From RXIX01 sp003989075 (lineage in GTDB: Bacteria > Pseudomonadota > Gammaproteobacteria > Competibacterales > Competibacteraceae): 14,588 nt of DNA. Position numbers and translations under genes: made by a program. Position 1 is the stretch's first letter. Each line of letters begins with the position of its first letter. The stretch spans positions 1 through 14,588 of the forward strand of contig JAKOYN010000055.1 in NCBI GenBank assembly GCA_029780415.1, in the 5' to 3' direction. The notes beneath the pieces are model-generated. The model did not search any database and was not told the DNA's origin. It saw only the letters and a list, made by a program, of their open reading frames with translations. Positions 1 through 7,280 of the stretch are shown here, piece by piece.

Positions 1-177
1 TTACCCTATGCGTGTCTGCAACCAGGGCTTCCAGAGCTTGGGACTGAGGAAGCATCCCAAGGTAGGTCTTGAACCTCTACGCAACGCAGCCCCTTTCAAC
101 ATCCAGGTTAGGCGGGCTTAGGCTGGTCAACCAAGCCTGTTTTCACAAGCTCCCGCCTTCAGGCGGGGGTAGTTGAC
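1..177 (+). mobile_element. IS200/IS605-family (TnpB type) right end, probable omega-RNA 3' part, left side cut by window
   Basis: The stretch ends in a hairpin CTCCCGCC (150-157), loop TTCA, GGCGGGGG (162-169), followed by GTAGTTGAC (169-177). This is the form I know for right ends of TnpB-carrying IS200/IS605 elements. Just upstream is a second hairpin, AGGCT (120-124) with AGCCT (134-138), extended by GG/CC around a TCAA loop. In such elements the right end is also the scaffold of the guide RNA (omega-RNA) used by TnpB, with the guide read from the DNA after the element, here from about 178. Frame 2 is open from the edge to a TAG at 119-121, but its 39 residues are not recognisable as a TnpB C-terminus. 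The element could be complete with tnpB outside the window or a solo end. The family call rests on remembered end structure, not on a search. Confidence 0.62.
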
Positions 178-213
178 GAACACTCCTGATTGAAAAAAGG
201 CACGCCGGACAGT

Positions 214-1560
214 CTAACACCCTTGCCCGGTTGGACTGACCCTGCACGGCAGCGGTGCGACAGGCGGCGTGGCGCGCAATTCCGCAGCAAAGTCACAGCT
301 AAAGACGCTGCCCACTCCGACCTCGCTGGTGATGTGCAACTGGCCACCGTGATTGTTGAGCACATGCTTGACGATCGACAGGCCCAGGCCGGTGCCACCG
401 CTGATCCGCGAGCGATCCCGGTTGATACGATAAAAGCGCTCGGTCAGGCGCGGGATGTGGTGCGGCGCGATGCCTTCGCCGGTGTCGGCCACCACCAGAT
501 GCAGGCCACTGTCGTCGGCGAACCAGCGTATCTCGATGCGGCCCTCGGCCGGGGTATAGCGCACCGCGTTAAACACCAGATTGGAAAAAGCACTGCGCAA
601 TTCCTTCTCGCAGCCAAGCAGCCATAGTCCTTGATCCGCCTGCAGCTCGATGCAGTGATTCTGCTCGCCGCTCAGAGCAACTGCGTCGTCAGCGATATCG
701 GCCAGCAGCGTCGGCACCGCCACCGGTCGGCGCGGCGAGCGTTCGCGCTGTGACTCCAGGCGCGCCAGCATCAGCAGATCCTCGATGATATGCAGCATCC
801 GCCCGGCCTGCTGCTGCATGCCGCGCAATGGCTGCCGCCAGACTTCCAGCGCCGGATCATCGCTGTCCAGCAGCGTTTCCAGATAACCACTGATCACGGT
901 CAGCGGTGTACGCAGCTCGTGGGACACATTGGCAACAAATTCGCGGCGCATCTGCTCCAGGCGGCGCACCCGCGACACGTCGGTCGCCAGCAGCAGGCGC
1001 TGTTTCTTGCCATAAGGCACGATGCGGGCGCTGAGCAGCAGCCCGTCATCGACCGGTGCCGGAAACTCGATGCTGTCCGGCTCGCGGCGCGGGCCAAGAA
1101 AGGCAACAAAACCAGGATAACGCAGCAGATGGGTGATCGGCCGACCGCTGTCACGGCCCATGTCCAGACCGAGCAGGCGCCGCGAGGCGGCATTACACCA
1201 CAGCAGCCGGTTGTCATCGTCCAGCAGCACCGCCGCATCCGGCAGCGCCGCAGTGGCCTGCTGAAACTGTTCGAGCAGCCGACCCAGCTTGCGCTTGCGC
1301 TTGCGGCTCTGCCGCCGCAGCCGCATCACATGATCGAACACACCGTTCCATACTGCGCCGGCGCGCGAGGGCCGCATCGCCTGGCTGCCGCTGTTGAGCC
1401 AGCGTTCCAGTTGATAAAGCTGCCAAAGCTGCCAAACCAGCGCCGCGCTCGCGGCCAGACCCAGCGCCAATTGCCATTGACCAACCAGCGCGCCCAGCAG
1501 CAGCGCGCCCAGGAGGAACACCAGCAGGCGTCGCAGTAGACGCCACCAAGCCACCGACAC
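214..1560 (-). CDS. phoR: Phosphate regulon sensor histidine kinase PhoR
   Basis: Inner-membrane sensor kinase that phosphorylates PhoB when phosphate is scarce and dephosphorylates it when phosphate is plentiful, normally through the Pst transporter and PhoU. Starting at GTG 1560 (448 aa), residues about 9-28 and 31-48 are two hydrophobic spans with almost no periplasmic loop, as usual for PhoR. A PAS domain covers about 93-193, then the HisKA H-box SHELRTP with phospho-His 214, the N-box (Asn327/Asn331), DTGEG at 359-363 and GGTGLGLS at 388-395. The start is uncertain: GTG 1560 lies 4 nt after the phoB stop and gives a typical N-terminus, while GTG 1596 would add 12 residues and overlap phoB by 32 nt; neither has a clear Shine-Dalgarno. 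The last ~20 residues are a Pro/Cys-containing tail after the catalytic domain. It follows phoB in one operon and ends 36 nt from the IS end. Confidence 0.95.
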   Translation of the reverse strand: MSVAWWRLLRRLLVFLLGALLLGALVGQWQLALGLAASAALVWQLWQLYQLERWLNSGSQAMRPSRAGAVWNGVFDHVMRLRRQSRKRKRKLGRLLEQFQQATAALPDAAVLLDDDNRLLWCNAASRRLLGLDMGRDSGRPITHLLRYPGFVAFLGPRREPDSIEFPAPVDDGLLLSARIVPYGKKQRLLLATDVSRVRRLEQMRREFVANVSHELRTPLTVISGYLETLLDSDDPALEVWRQPLRGMQQQAGRMLHIIEDLLMLARLESQRERSPRRPVAVPTLLADIADDAVALSGEQNHCIELQADQGLWLLGCEKELRSAFSNLVFNAVRYTPAEGRIEIRWFADDSGLHLVVADTGEGIAPHHIPRLTERFYRINRDRSRISGGTGLGLSIVKHVLNNHGGQLHITSEVGVGSVFSCDFAAELRATPPVAPLPCRVSPTGQGC

Positions 1561-1564
1561 CCAA

Positions 1565-2257
1565 CTAGACCCGCGTCGAGAAGCGGTAGCCAGCACCGCG
1601 CACGGTCTGGATCAGTGCATCATGGCCATGCGGCTCCAGCACCTTGCGCAGGCGGCGGATATGCACATCCACAGTACGCTCCTCGACATAGACGTTGCTG
1701 CCCCAGATCCGGTCGAGCAACTGGCCACGGCTGTAGACCCGCTCCGGGTGGGACATGAAGAACTCCAGCAGCCGATACTCGGTCGGCCCCATATCGAGCA
1801 GCGCCTCGCCGACGCTGACCCGGTGGCTGGCCAGATCAAGGCTCAGCTCATTGGCGTGCAGCATCTCGTTTTCCGCCGCCGGGCCGCCGCGCCGCAGCAC
1901 CGCGCGGATCCGCGCCACCAGCTCGCGCGGTGAAAACGGCTTGGTCACATAGTCATCGGCGCCGCTCTCCAGTCCCTGAATCTTGTCCTCCTCCTCGGCG
2001 CGCGCCGTGAGCATGATGATCGGCAGCTCGCGGGTCAGCTCCTCTTTCTTCAGCCGCCGCGCCAGATCGATGCCACTGATCCCGGGCAGCATCCAGTCAA
2101 GCAGAATCAGATCCGGCAGGCGCTCGGCGATCAATTCCTGCGCCTGGCGGGCATCGGCTGCCTCGCGCACCTCATAGCCCAGATTCGCCAGGGCAAAGAC
2201 CACCATCTCCCGGATGGGCTGTTCGTCTTCCACAATTAAAATGCGCTTTGTACTCAT
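1565..2257 (-). CDS. phoB: Phosphate regulon response regulator PhoB
   Basis: DNA-binding response regulator that activates the Pho regulon after phosphorylation by PhoR. The protein has 230 aa, against 229 in E. coli. The receiver domain (about 4-120) shows acidic residues Glu10/Asp11, phospho-acceptor Asp54 in LLDWMLPG, Thr84 and Lys106 in TKPFSP. The C-terminal OmpR-type winged helix (about 130-228) contains the recognition-helix region EERTVDVHIRRLRKVL and ends with VRGAGYRFS. The ATG at 2257 is chosen because AAGAGGT sits just upstream (about 2263-2269) and the protein then begins MSTKRILIVEDE as in known PhoB; the frame stays open 39 codons further upstream but that part crosses the promoter. 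A Pho box lies about 83-100 nt upstream, so autoregulation is expected. phoR follows directly. Confidence 0.97.
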   Translation of the reverse strand: MSTKRILIVEDEQPIREMVVFALANLGYEVREAADARQAQELIAERLPDLILLDWMLPGISGIDLARRLKKEELTRELPIIMLTARAEEEDKIQGLESGADDYVTKPFSPRELVARIRAVLRRGGPAAENEMLHANELSLDLASHRVSVGEALLDMGPTEYRLLEFFMSHPERVYSRGQLLDRIWGSNVYVEERTVDVHIRRLRKVLEPHGHDALIQTVRGAGYRFSTRV

Positions 2258-2323
2258 GCAGACCTCTTGATTTTGCGCGGATGATCCCAAACTCAGCCCC
2301 GGACAATTACTCACCGACCCGGT

Positions 2324-2357
2324 TTCATAAGGCAATTTGATGACACCCCGATGACAG
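2324..2357 (-). promoter_or_regulatory. Pho box and -10 of the phoBR promoter
   Basis: On the minus strand CTGTCAT (2357-2351), four bases, then GTGTCAT (2346-2340) form two direct 7-mer repeats 11 bp apart, the layout of a PhoB site (consensus CTGTCAT-N4-CTGTCAT). Ten bases further is TATGAA (2329-2324), a good -10 at the distance seen in PhoB-activated promoters, where the Pho box replaces the -35. It would start the phoBR transcript roughly 60 nt before the phoB ATG. Seen directly; activation by PhoB is inferred from the family. Confidence 0.82.
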
Positions 2358-2628
2358 AGCCGCCGCATAGCCAAAGGCTATCACTGCCGTTGGCTGACTC
2401 AATTTCCGCGCCGGAATCGAATCTTTTATTCTGTCTGCCATACCCTGCAAGCCCAGCAGGCCGCAAGAAAAGCTAACCAGGTATCAAACCCACCACCGAA
2501 GGCGTCGCGATTGACCCAATACGACTACAGGCTAAAGGCGCTAGGTTCATGCTTTTTAAGCGTTCATCTTTAATCTGAAGTTCACCTGATCGACGCTAGC
2601 GCCCAATTCACACAGAAACCGAACCCGC

Positions 2629-2634
2629 AGGAGA
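2629..2634 (+). promoter_or_regulatory. Ribosome binding site deciding the trxB start
   Basis: AGGAGA is 7 nt before ATG 2642. An in-frame GTG at 2636 lies only 1 nt after it, too close to be used, so the ATG is the start. Confidence 0.8.
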
Positions 2635-2641
2635 TGTGCCG

Positions 2642-3595
2642 ATGAGCACCCCAAAACACAGTCGTTTGTTGATTCTTGGCTCCGGCCCCGCCGGCTACAC
2701 CGCCGCCGTGTATGCCGCGCGCGCCAATCTGCAACCGGTGCTGATCACCGGCCTGCAGATGGGCGGGCAGTTGACCACCACCACCGAGGTGGATAACTGG
2801 CCGGGCGATGTCGAGGGACTGATGGGGCCGGACCTGATGGAACGGATGCGCAAACATGCCGAGCGCTTTGGCACCGAGATCATCTTCGATCACATCCACA
2901 CCGCGCAATTGCAGAACCGGCCATTCCGCCTCAGCGGCGATGCCGGCGAATACAGCTGCGATGCGCTGATCATCGCCACCGGCGCCAGCGCCCAATACCT
3001 CGGCCTGCCCTCGGAACAGGCCTTCATGGGCAAGGGCGTGTCCGGCTGCGCCACCTGCGACGGCTTTTTCTACCGCCAGCAGAAGGTAGCGGTGATCGGC
3101 GGCGGTAATACCGCAGTTGAGGAAGCGCTGTATCTGGCCAATATTGCCAGCGAAGTGACCGTGGTCCACCGTCGCCAGCAGTTCCGCGCCGAAAAAATTC
3201 TGGTCGATAAGCTGATGGAGAAGGTGGCCAGCGGCAAGGTGCGCCTGCTGCTGGACAGCGTGCTCGACGCAGTGCTCGGCGATGACAGCGGCGTGACCGG
3301 CATACGCACCCGCAACGTCCACAGCGGCGCCACCACCGACAGCGCCGTACAGGGCGTCTTCATCGCCATCGGCCACAAGCCCAACACCGACCTGTTCACC
3401 GGCCAATTGGACATGCACAACGGTTATCTCAAGGTCAGGGGCGGCAGCGAAGGCGGCGCCACCGCAACCAGCATCGCCGGCGTGTTCGCCGCCGGCGATG
3501 TCGCCGACTCTGTCTATCGCCAGGCAATCACCTCGGCCGGCAGCGGCTGCATGGCGGCGCTGGACGCTGACAAATACCTGGACGCACTGCGCTAA
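2642..3595 (+). CDS. trxB: Thioredoxin reductase TrxB
   Basis: Cytoplasmic FAD enzyme that passes electrons from NADPH to thioredoxin. 317 aa, close to E. coli TrxB (about 320). The FAD-binding GSGPAG is at 13-18, the redox-active CATC at 136-139 (in SGCATCD), the NADPH-binding GGGNTA at 153-158 with the HRR motif at 176-178 that contacts the NADP phosphate, and a second FAD contact at GVFAAGDV (280-287). This order, with the CxxC inside the NADPH domain, is that of low-molecular-weight TrxB, not a ferredoxin/NADP reductase lacking the cysteines. The gene is divergent from phoBR; the 240 nt between them hold the Pho promoter and a leader with an 8-bp inverted repeat (2537-2544/2596-2603). The next gene starts 101 nt downstream behind its own leader. 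Confidence 0.96.
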   Translation: MSTPKHSRLLILGSGPAGYTAAVYAARANLQPVLITGLQMGGQLTTTTEVDNWPGDVEGLMGPDLMERMRKHAERFGTEIIFDHIHTAQLQNRPFRLSGDAGEYSCDALIIATGASAQYLGLPSEQAFMGKGVSGCATCDGFFYRQQKVAVIGGGNTAVEEALYLANIASEVTVVHRRQQFRAEKILVDKLMEKVASGKVRLLLDSVLDAVLGDDSGVTGIRTRNVHSGATTDSAVQGVFIAIGHKPNTDLFTGQLDMHNGYLKVRGGSEGGATATSIAGVFAAGDVADSVYRQAITSAGSGCMAALDADKYLDALR

Positions 3596-3655
3596 GCGAA
3601 CAGGTAGCCCACCGGCGTGCAAGGCTTTGCGAATCCGCCGCTGGCACCGATAATC

Positions 3656-3690
3656 CCCGCGCGTTTTTTCCGATCCGCACCGCGCGGGAG
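3656..3690 (+). promoter_or_regulatory. Inverted repeat covering the symporter ribosome binding site
   Basis: CCCGCGCG (3656-3663) pairs perfectly with CGCGCGGG (3681-3688) across a 17-nt loop containing TTTTTT. The right arm overlaps the only Shine-Dalgarno (GGGAG, 3686-3690), 6 nt before ATG 3697. In the mRNA this would hide the ribosome site. The T run is in the loop, so it is not a normal intrinsic terminator. Function is inferred. Confidence 0.45.
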
Positions 3691-3696
3691 TTCCGC

Positions 3697-5085
3697 ATGA
3701 TCTGGCTGCTGCTCTACATTGCCCTGTTGCTGGGTATCGGCGTGCACCACTGGCGCCAACACCGCCCAACCCTGACCGGCTTCCTGGTCTATGACCGGCA
3801 GGCGGGCGGCTTCAGCGTCGCCATGTCGCTGGTAGCGCTGGCCTTTGGTGCCTCATCAGTATTTGGCCTGGCCGGCTATGCCTACCAGTACAACCTGAAC
3901 GCGCTGTGGTGGACGCTGTCGGGCGCGCTGTTCCTGGTCGTGCTCGCCTACACCTTTCTCGACACGGTGTGGGCCACGCAGGGCTACACCCTCAGCGACA
4001 TCATCGCCCGGGTGTTTGGCGACGATATCCGCCTGCTGGTCAGTGCCGTGCTGTTCCTGGCCTGGCTGATGGTGCTGGCTGGACAGATCATTGCCGGCGG
4101 CAACATTCTGGCGCGCTTCGTCGGCGGTGAGGCGCCCGGCTATGCCCTGTTCACCCTGATGTTCACCGCCTACACCCTGCTTGTTGGCCAGGCCGGTACG
4201 GTCAAGACCGGCCTGCTGCAGGTGCTGGTGATGCTTGCCGGGCTGATCCTGCTGTTCGGGCTGTGCCTGAGCGCGGCACCCGTGATCGCCGCGGCGCCGC
4301 ACCTGCATTTTGGCTTCGACGAGACCTTCACCTTCAGCCTGTTCCTGAGCGTGTTCGTGCCGGTGGGTCTGTCCTACCTGTTCGGCCCGGATATCTACTC
4401 GCGCATCTTTGTCGCCCGCGACATCGCCAGCGCGCGGCGTGGTCTGCTGCTGGCCAGCGCTCTGATCGTGGCCATCTCGCTGCTGATCGTGCTGATCGGC
4501 ATCCTGGCCCGCGGCCTGGTCAGTGTCGAGCGCCCTGACCTGACCCTGCAAACCCTGGTGGCCCAGTTCTTCAGCGGTTCGCTGGCCGACTTCGCCCTGG
4601 TAGCGCTGCTGTCGATTCCGCTGTCGGGAGCCGATATCCTGCTGCTGACCGCCGGCACCCTGCTCGGTCGCGACGTACTCGGCTACGGTCTGCAGCGTTG
4701 TGGCTGGACGCTGGGCGAGGCCGGGCAACTGTGGCTGATTCGCGGCTGTATGCTGCTGGCGGCGCTGCTGGCGACCCTGTTCGCGCTGCGCCTGCAGGCG
4801 ATCATTCCCAGCCTGCTGATTGCCTACAAGGTGTTCTCGATCGGCATCGTACCCCTGCTGTTCCTGGCGCTGCTGCGCCTGCGCCGGGGCGTGACGGCCA
4901 GCGCTAGCACGGCCAGCCGTCTGGTGGCGGTCTACCTGCTGCTTGCCGCGCTGGCGGTACTGCTGGTGGAGTTGAAAGTGCTGCCGCTGAACCTGCCCAA
5001 CTACAACCTCTATCTGCTGGGCGGCAATACCCTGCTGCTGGCCCTGCTGCTGCGCTACGAGCACGCCGCGCGGCCGGCACACTGA
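3697..5085 (+). CDS. Sodium:solute symporter family (SSS) transporter
   Basis: Polytopic inner-membrane protein of 462 aa with about 12-13 hydrophobic spans, most likely a Na+-coupled uptake permease of the SSS/LeuT-fold family. Family signs are the early region FSVAMSLVALAFGASSVFGL (about 34-53), where SSS proteins have the unwound first core helix, a loop with TQGYTLSDIIARVFGD (about 93-108), and the mid-protein YLFGPDIYSRIFVARD (about 227-242), matching the family's conserved stretch after the sixth span. A short hydrophilic loop with YDRQAGG precedes the core. The substrate cannot be read from the sequence. Start: ATG with GGGAG 6 nt upstream, partly buried in a hairpin. It lies 101 nt after trxB and 152 nt before the lyase-like gene, so shared transcription is possible but not shown. 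Confidence 0.85.
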   Translation: MIWLLLYIALLLGIGVHHWRQHRPTLTGFLVYDRQAGGFSVAMSLVALAFGASSVFGLAGYAYQYNLNALWWTLSGALFLVVLAYTFLDTVWATQGYTLSDIIARVFGDDIRLLVSAVLFLAWLMVLAGQIIAGGNILARFVGGEAPGYALFTLMFTAYTLLVGQAGTVKTGLLQVLVMLAGLILLFGLCLSAAPVIAAAPHLHFGFDETFTFSLFLSVFVPVGLSYLFGPDIYSRIFVARDIASARRGLLLASALIVAISLLIVLIGILARGLVSVERPDLTLQTLVAQFFSGSLADFALVALLSIPLSGADILLLTAGTLLGRDVLGYGLQRCGWTLGEAGQLWLIRGCMLLAALLATLFALRLQAIIPSLLIAYKVFSIGIVPLLFLALLRLRRGVTASASTASRLVAVYLLLAALAVLLVELKVLPLNLPNYNLYLLGGNTLLLALLLRYEHAARPAH

Positions 5086-5237
5086 GCGGCGCGACCGTGG
5101 GCGGTGTACACTACCGGCCTGTTTCAGGCTGCGCTACGCTTGCAGCGACGCACCCGCAGCGGCAAAGAAGCTGCCTGCGTGCGCGATATGCCGTATTTCC
5201 TGTTGTTTAAAATGGACATGCTCAAGGAGAAGCTCCG

Positions 5238-6122
5238 ATGATCAAGCCCGTGCGCCCCCGCCGCAGCGTGCTATACATGCCCGGATCCAATGCCCGCGCC
5301 CTGGAAAAAATCCGCACCCTGAGTGCCGATGGCTACATCCTCGATCTGGAAGACGCAGTCGCTCCCGATGCCAAGGACATCGCCCGCCAGCAGGTATGCG
5401 CGGCGCTCAAGGCCGGTGGCTTCGGATCGCGCGAACTGGTGATCCGCGTCAATGGTCTGGCTACCCCCTGGGGACATGACGATGTCGCCGCCGCCGCCCG
5501 TTCCGGCGCCCATGCCGTGGTCATTCCCAAGGTGGAAAGCGCCGATACCGTGCGCCAGGTGGAAGCGATCATGCATGCCGCTGGCGCCCCTGCCGACATG
5601 GCGATCTGGTGCATGATGGAAACACCGCGCGGCATGCTGGAAGCGCCGGCCATCGCCGCTGCCAGCCCGCGACTGGCCTGCCTGGTGATGGGCACGTCCG
5701 ATCTGGCCAAGGATCTGAACTGCGCCCATACCCGTGAACGCCTGCCGATGATCACCTCGCTGGGCCTGTGCCTGCTGGCGGCCCGCGCCCATGGTCTGGC
5801 GATTCTCGATGGCGTCTACCTCGACCTGAACGACGACGAAGGCTTTGCCTATGCCTGCCGTCAGGGCGTGGAGCTGGGCTTCGATGGCAAGACCCTGATT
5901 CATCCCAAAACCATCGCTGCCGCCAATCAGGCCTTCGCCCCTTCGGCTGATGCCGTTGCCTGGGCGCGCAAGATCATTGCCGCCCACGCCGATGCCGTCG
6001 CGCAGGGCAAAGGTGTGGTCGTGGTCGATGGCAAGCTGATCGAAAACCTGCATGTCGAAAGCGCCCGCCGTCTGGTGGCGCTGGCCGACGCCATCGCCGC
6101 TCTGGACGCCGCCAACGCTTGA
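5238..6122 (+). CDS. HpcH/HpaI-family CoA-ester lyase (CitE / malyl-CoA or citramalyl-CoA lyase-like)
   Basis: Cytoplasmic Mg2+-dependent lyase of the citrate lyase beta-subunit superfamily; 294 aa, usual for stand-alone CitE-like proteins. These TIM-barrel enzymes cleave or form acyl-CoA thioesters such as malyl-CoA, methylmalyl-CoA or citramalyl-CoA. Visible features: RRSVLYMPGSN (8-18) at the CoA-binding N-terminus, LDLEDAV (35-41), catalytic Arg70 in VIRVNG, VIPKVES (95-101), metal ligands Glu128 in METPRG and Asp155 in TSDLAKD, and LIHPKTI (220-226). The exact substrate is not decided by these motifs. No citrate lyase alpha or gamma subunit lies nearby, which argues against a citrate lyase complex and for a malyl/citramalyl-CoA type. 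Start: ATG with AAGGAG (5224-5229) 8 nt upstream. Confidence 0.88.
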   Translation: MIKPVRPRRSVLYMPGSNARALEKIRTLSADGYILDLEDAVAPDAKDIARQQVCAALKAGGFGSRELVIRVNGLATPWGHDDVAAAARSGAHAVVIPKVESADTVRQVEAIMHAAGAPADMAIWCMMETPRGMLEAPAIAAASPRLACLVMGTSDLAKDLNCAHTRERLPMITSLGLCLLAARAHGLAILDGVYLDLNDDEGFAYACRQGVELGFDGKTLIHPKTIAAANQAFAPSADAVAWARKIIAAHADAVAQGKGVVVVDGKLIENLHVESARRLVALADAIAALDAANA

Positions 6123-6193
6123 AGTGACCCGCAACGATCCGCTGCCCGCGCGCGGCGGATCAATCCTGCCGTGCTACGCCCTGCGACCCCATC

Positions 6194-7258
6194 ATGCACC
6201 CTTGTCTCCCCCTGTTCTCCCTGATCCTGGCGTGGCGCGGCATGCTGCTACTGGTCGCCCTGCTGCTGGCTGCCTGCAATGCACCTGCGCCCGACGCGAC
6301 CGTACGCTTGAGCGGCAGCACCATGGGCACGAGCTACGATATCAAGCTGGTGCCTGTGCCCGGACAGCAACCGCCCGCTGATTTCCAGGCCCGCGCCGAG
6401 GCCCTGCTGGCGCAGCTCAACCGCACCCTGTCCACTTATGATCCGAATTCGGAACTGTCGCGCTTCAATCGCAATCCGGATACCGACTGGATCGCGGTCT
6501 CAGCGGAGTTGCAGCAACTGGTCGATGAAGCGCTGCGCCTGAGCATGCTCAGCAATGGCGCTTTTGATATCACGGTCGGACCGCTGGTCAACCTGTGGGG
6601 TTTTGGTCCGGAGCCGCGCCGCGATCAGGCACCCAGCGACGCAGCCCTGGCAGCAGCACGCGCCCGGGTCGGCTACTGGCGCCTGCACAGCCGCGACGAA
6701 CCGCCGGCACTGAAGAAGGACCGCGCTGATCTCTATGTCGACCTGTCGGCCATCGCCAAGGGTTACGGCGTTGACCGCCTGGCCGAACTGGCCGAGAGCG
6801 TTGGTATCCATAATTATCTGGTGGCCATCGGCGGCGAGATCCGCAGTCGCGGTCACAATGGCCAGGGCCAGCCCTGGACCGTGGCCATTGAACGCCCGAC
6901 ACCCGGGCAGCGCGCGGTGGCGCAACTGATCGAACCGGGTGACCGGGCCGTATCCACCTCGGGCGATTACCGCAATTTCTTCGAGCAGAACGGTCGACGC
7001 TACTCGCATATCATCGACCCTGGTACCGGGCGACCGGTCCTGCAGACCCTGGTTTCGGTCACGGTCATCAGTGATCGCGCGGCCGCCGCCGATGCCACCG
7101 CCACCGCACTGATGGCCTCGGGTGCGGAAAAAGGCTGGCAAATGGCCCGCGAACACCATCTGGCGGCGTTTTTCATCCTCAGCGAAGCCAACGGTTTCCA
7201 GGAACGCCACACCGATGAATTCACCCCCTATCTGCGGCCTCAGCCACAGCACCCCTGA
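6194..7258 (+). CDS. apbE: FAD:protein FMN transferase ApbE (lipoprotein)
   Basis: Periplasmic, membrane-anchored flavin transferase that splits FAD and attaches FMN through a phosphodiester bond to a Thr/Ser of target proteins such as RnfG/RnfD or NqrB/NqrC. 354 aa. The lipobox LAAC ends at Cys28 after a hydrophobic stretch. ApbE signatures follow: STMGTSYDI (42-50), GAFDITVGPLVNLWGFG (122-138), DLSAIAKGYGVD (183-194), GGEIR (213-217), STSGDYRNF (254-262), HIIDPGTGRP (272-281) and the metal-binding ADATATAL (299-306). The start is unsure: neither ATG 6194 nor ATG 6242 (Met17) has a clear ribosome site; the first keeps a basic residue before the hydrophobic core and is preferred. It is 71 nt after the lyase gene and 22 nt before the ABC ATPase. 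No target flavoprotein gene is in the window. Confidence 0.93.
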   Translation: MHPCLPLFSLILAWRGMLLLVALLLAACNAPAPDATVRLSGSTMGTSYDIKLVPVPGQQPPADFQARAEALLAQLNRTLSTYDPNSELSRFNRNPDTDWIAVSAELQQLVDEALRLSMLSNGAFDITVGPLVNLWGFGPEPRRDQAPSDAALAAARARVGYWRLHSRDEPPALKKDRADLYVDLSAIAKGYGVDRLAELAESVGIHNYLVAIGGEIRSRGHNGQGQPWTVAIERPTPGQRAVAQLIEPGDRAVSTSGDYRNFFEQNGRRYSHIIDPGTGRPVLQTLVSVTVISDRAAAADATATALMASGAEKGWQMAREHHLAAFFILSEANGFQERHTDEFTPYLRPQPQHP

Positions 7259-7280
7259 TACCCAACCGGTTTCCCCAGCC

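Noticed and set aside
3654..3690. Intrinsic terminator after trxB
   Set aside because: The T run sits in the loop of the inverted repeat instead of following a stem.
2582..3769. 395-codon minus-strand frame opposite trxB
   Set aside because: Gly/Ala/His-rich shadow; TrxB on the plus strand has all catalytic motifs.
3856..5082. 408-codon minus-strand frame opposite the symporter
   Set aside because: Gln/His/Arg-rich antisense shadow of a GC-rich membrane-protein gene; the plus frame has clear family motifs and a ribosome site.
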